Positions 4,766 through 5,148 of a stretch of DNA of 5,148 bases are shown here, piece by piece. The notes beneath the pieces are model-generated. The model was not told the origin of the DNA. It did not search any database and worked only from the letters and a program-made list of their open reading frames with translations. Made by a program: the position numbers and the translations under genes. Origin of the DNA: Conexibacter sp. (GTDB taxonomy: Bacteria > Actinomycetota > Thermoleophilia > Solirubrobacterales > Solirubrobacteraceae); contig JAOPZG010000091.1 of assembly GCA_025964215.1 (NCBI GenBank), positions 1 through 5,148 on the forward strand, in the 5' to 3' direction. How positions within the stretch are numbered: the stretch's first letter is position 1; every line of letters starts with the position of its first letter.

Positions 4766-5148
4766 ATGGAGCCCACCACCGTCGGCCGCAAGGGGACCCT
4801 CAAGAACCCCGAGGTCTACGAGAACGTCCCCGGTCAGATCATCCCTGCGATCACGCAGGAGTTCGACGACTTCGACAACGAGGCCGAGAAGTTCCTCGCC
4901 GGCGACACGCCCGAGAACGAGTTCATCGGCTTCCGCCTCAAGCAGGGCGTCTACGGCCAGCGCCAGCCGGACGTCCAGATGATCCGCGTCAAGCTGCCCT
5001 TCGGCGGCGTCACGCCCGACCAGATGGACGCGTTCGCCGACGTCGTGGAGAAGTACGCGCCGCTCAACAAGGGCCACATCACGACGCGGCAGAACATCCA
5101 GATCCACCACATCCCGCTGCGCGACGCCGCCAAGGCGATCCGCGAGCT
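4766..5148 (+). CDS. Nitrite/sulfite reductase family protein, N-terminal part (3' end outside window)
   Basis: There are 127 complete codons from the ATG, still open at the window edge. The fragment matches the first ferredoxin-like half-domain of siroheme/[4Fe-4S] nitrite and sulfite reductases: FIGFRLKQGVYGQRQ (53-67), MIRVKLPFGGVTPDQMDAF (72-90) and the hallmark TTRQNIQIHHI (106-116), whose basic residues contact siroheme in the family. These cytosolic enzymes reduce nitrite to ammonia or sulfite to sulfide with six electrons, usually from ferredoxin. The siroheme- and cluster-binding Cys motifs would lie downstream, so nitrite and sulfite reductase cannot be told apart here. The start is the first in-frame ATG, 6 nt after a TANNNT box. 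An open frame on the opposite strand over the same bases is a codon-bias shadow. Confidence 0.88.
   Translation, partial: MEPTTVGRKGTLKNPEVYENVPGQIIPAITQEFDDFDNEAEKFLAGDTPENEFIGFRLKQGVYGQRQPDVQMIRVKLPFGGVTPDQMDAFADVVEKYAPLNKGHITTRQNIQIHHIPLRDAAKAIRE

Noticed and set aside
4736..5110. Minus-strand open frame of 124 codons opposite the nitrite/sulfite reductase start
   Set aside because: The plus strand carries clear reductase motifs with a promoter-like signal before its ATG. The opposite frame is Val/Leu/Asp/Arg-rich and shows no family features.

Overview
The window is very GC-rich, with codon third positions almost all G or C. It looks like a chromosomal segment of a high-GC actinobacterium. 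Three details favour the Thermoleophilia/Solirubrobacterales side of that group, though this is inference: several genes have a TANNNT -10 box only 6-7 nt before the start codon (leaderless style), there is a small protein resembling an acyl-CoA carboxylase epsilon subunit, and an ECF42-type sigma factor sits beside a YCII/DGPF gene. No tRNA, rRNA, CRISPR array, transposase or phage gene was seen.

Layout. Positions 1-1170 (+) hold the C-terminal 389 residues of a PhoD-like alkaline phosphatase/phosphodiesterase. It converges on an ornithine cyclodeaminase/mu-crystallin family enzyme at 2177-1230 (-). The short gap between them is almost filled by two copies of a palindromic repeat, one of which is the core of a 41-bp inverted repeat. 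Divergent from the cyclodeaminase-family gene is a 151-residue FCD-domain protein (2256-2711, +) that lacks the DNA-binding domain normally fused to FCD. Next come a 75-residue protein with its own start signal (2726-2953, +), a YCII/DGPF protein (3062-3400, +) and an ECF42-like sigma factor with a long C-terminal TPR-type extension (3404-4669, +). The last two form an operon with a 3-nt gap. The window ends inside the N-terminal part of a nitrite/sulfite reductase family protein (4766 onwards, +).

How the genes may work together. The YCII and sigma genes are a known partnership. Upstream of them lies TGTCGA-N16-CGTC, which matches the promoter motif described for ECF42 sigma factors, so the operon is probably autoregulated. 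The cyclodeaminase-family and FCD genes form a compact divergent pair that may share ligand or regulation. The phosphatase, the epsilon-like gene and the reductase appear to be independent units.

Most unusual signal. A palindrome, GGGGTC(A/T)GACCCC, occurs four times as two closely spaced pairs. One pair is intergenic, between convergent genes. The other lies inside the sigma-factor reading frame and is translated as part of the linker between sigma regions 2 and 4. This looks like a REP-like dispersed element that can colonise coding sequence in frame.
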